A stretch of DNA of 6,567 nt from Nitrososphaerales archaeon (GTDB lineage: Archaea > Thermoproteota > Nitrososphaeria > Nitrososphaerales > CADDZS01): the NCBI GenBank assembly GCA_030043455.1, contig JASHXQ010000047.1, forward strand, positions 1-6,567, written 5' to 3'. Of the stretch, positions 6,084 through 6,567 are shown in pieces. The stretch's first letter is position 1. The number at the start of each line of letters is the position of its first letter. The notes beneath the pieces were generated by a model. It ran no database searches and had not been told where the DNA came from. It saw only the letters and a list, made by a program, of their open reading frames with translations. Made by a program: the position numbers and the translations under genes.

Positions 6084-6567
6084 ATGCCGATGCTGAAAAC
6101 TGCCTTGCAATCCGTTCTCTCCGAGACGGAAATCCTCCACCTGTCTTCGGCATTCGATGTAATCGGAGATATCGCGATCATTAAAATCCCGCCGGAACTT
6201 TCCAGCAAAGAGCACTTGATCGGAGAGGAGTTGCTCCGCAAGATGAAAAATGTCACGACGGTTCTGAAACAAGAGTCCGATGTAAAGGGAGAATATCGAC
6301 TGAGAGAAGTCTCACTCATTGCCGGAAGAGAAAAGTACGAAACGATCTATCGGGAAAGCGGTGTTTTGTTCAAGGTCGACGTACGATCAGTCTACTTTTC
6401 TCCTCGACTTTCGACTGAAAGGTTGCGGATAAAGTCGCTCGTCGCCGACGATGAAACTATTTTGAACATGTTTGCGGGAGTCGGGACCTTCTCGTTCATC
6501 ATCGCAAAGTCAATTCCCAGCGCCGTTCATAGCGTGGACCTGAACACAGACGCCATCCGTCTCGCCC
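6084..6567 (+). CDS. trm5: tRNA (guanine37-N1)-methyltransferase Trm5, N-terminal half (cut by window edge)
   Basis: Trm5 transfers a methyl group from S-adenosylmethionine to N1 of G37, next to the anticodon, which prevents frameshifting. 161 codons are visible and the frame is open to the right edge. I see FDVIGDIAII (24-33), DVKGEYRLRE, VYFSPRLSTER (103-113), the SAM-binding loop NMFAGVGTFS (128-137) and VDLN (151-154), whose acidic residue should bind the SAM ribose. These match the D2 domain and the start of the D3 Rossmann domain of archaeal Trm5. The usual D1 domain of about 70 residues is absent, and the abce1 stop only 35 bases upstream leaves no room for it. The start is the ATG at 6084; a second ATG at 6090 is possible, and neither has a clear ribosome site. 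It probably shares an mRNA with abce1. The C-terminal catalytic motif (NxPY-like) lies outside the window, so subtype and any wyosine-related activity cannot be judged. Confidence 0.9.
   Translation, partial: MPMLKTALQSVLSETEILHLSSAFDVIGDIAIIKIPPELSSKEHLIGEELLRKMKNVTTVLKQESDVKGEYRLREVSLIAGREKYETIYRESGVLFKVDVRSVYFSPRLSTERLRIKSLVADDETILNMFAGVGTFSFIIAKSIPSAVHSVDLNTDAIRLA

Noticed and set aside
5906..6319. 137-residue open frame on the minus strand across the abce1 end and trm5 start
   Set aside because: It lies antisense to two clearly conserved genes, shows no recognisable motif, and its Ser/Arg-rich composition is typical of a shadow frame.
1..6567. Mobile, phage, CRISPR or defence system
   Set aside because: All coding space is taken by conserved housekeeping genes. 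No transposase, integrase, terminal repeats or spaced direct repeats were visible.

Overview
The window comes from an archaeal chromosome and carries conserved information-processing and protein-quality-control genes. No mobile element, CRISPR array, defence cassette or RNA gene was seen. Three features point to Archaea: the GatD/GatE pair (archaeal tRNA-dependent glutamine synthesis), a 722-residue Cdc48/VAT-type double AAA ATPase, and ABCE1 with its twin 4Fe-4S domain. The ABCE1 motif details (GRNGVGKST and GANALGKTT P-loops, SSYND D-loop) and a Trm5 lacking its first domain resemble, from memory, the ammonia-oxidising archaea lineage (Nitrososphaeria/Thaumarchaeota) or a close relative. That placement is an inference. 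Base composition is roughly balanced, without extreme GC or AT bias.

Layout: the left part is read leftward as cdc48 (1822-3990), then gatD (395-1726), then the beginning of gatE (from 369 off the left edge). GatE and GatD form the Glu-tRNA(Gln) amidotransferase; only 25 bases separate them, and gatE appears to start with TTG. The 95-base cdc48-gatD gap holds a strong hairpin just after the cdc48 stop and a small palindrome close to the gatD start, so cdc48 and gatDE may be partly uncoupled.

The 237-base gap at 3991-4227 is a divergent promoter region, AT-rich with short inverted repeats and TATA-like stretches. From it, abce1 (4228-6048) reads rightward and is followed after 35 bases by trm5, cut by the right edge after 161 codons.

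Common theme: four of the five genes serve translation. GatDE makes Gln-tRNA(Gln), Trm5 methylates G37 next to the anticodon to keep the frame, and ABCE1 splits ribosomes after termination. Cdc48 unfolds proteins, and its C-terminal YYR matches the HbYX tail used to dock onto the 20S proteasome. I found no convincing undescribed system. The points most worth a second look are the Cdc48 tail, the D1-less Trm5, the gatE TTG start, the cdc48-gatD hairpin and the palindromes between the divergent genes.
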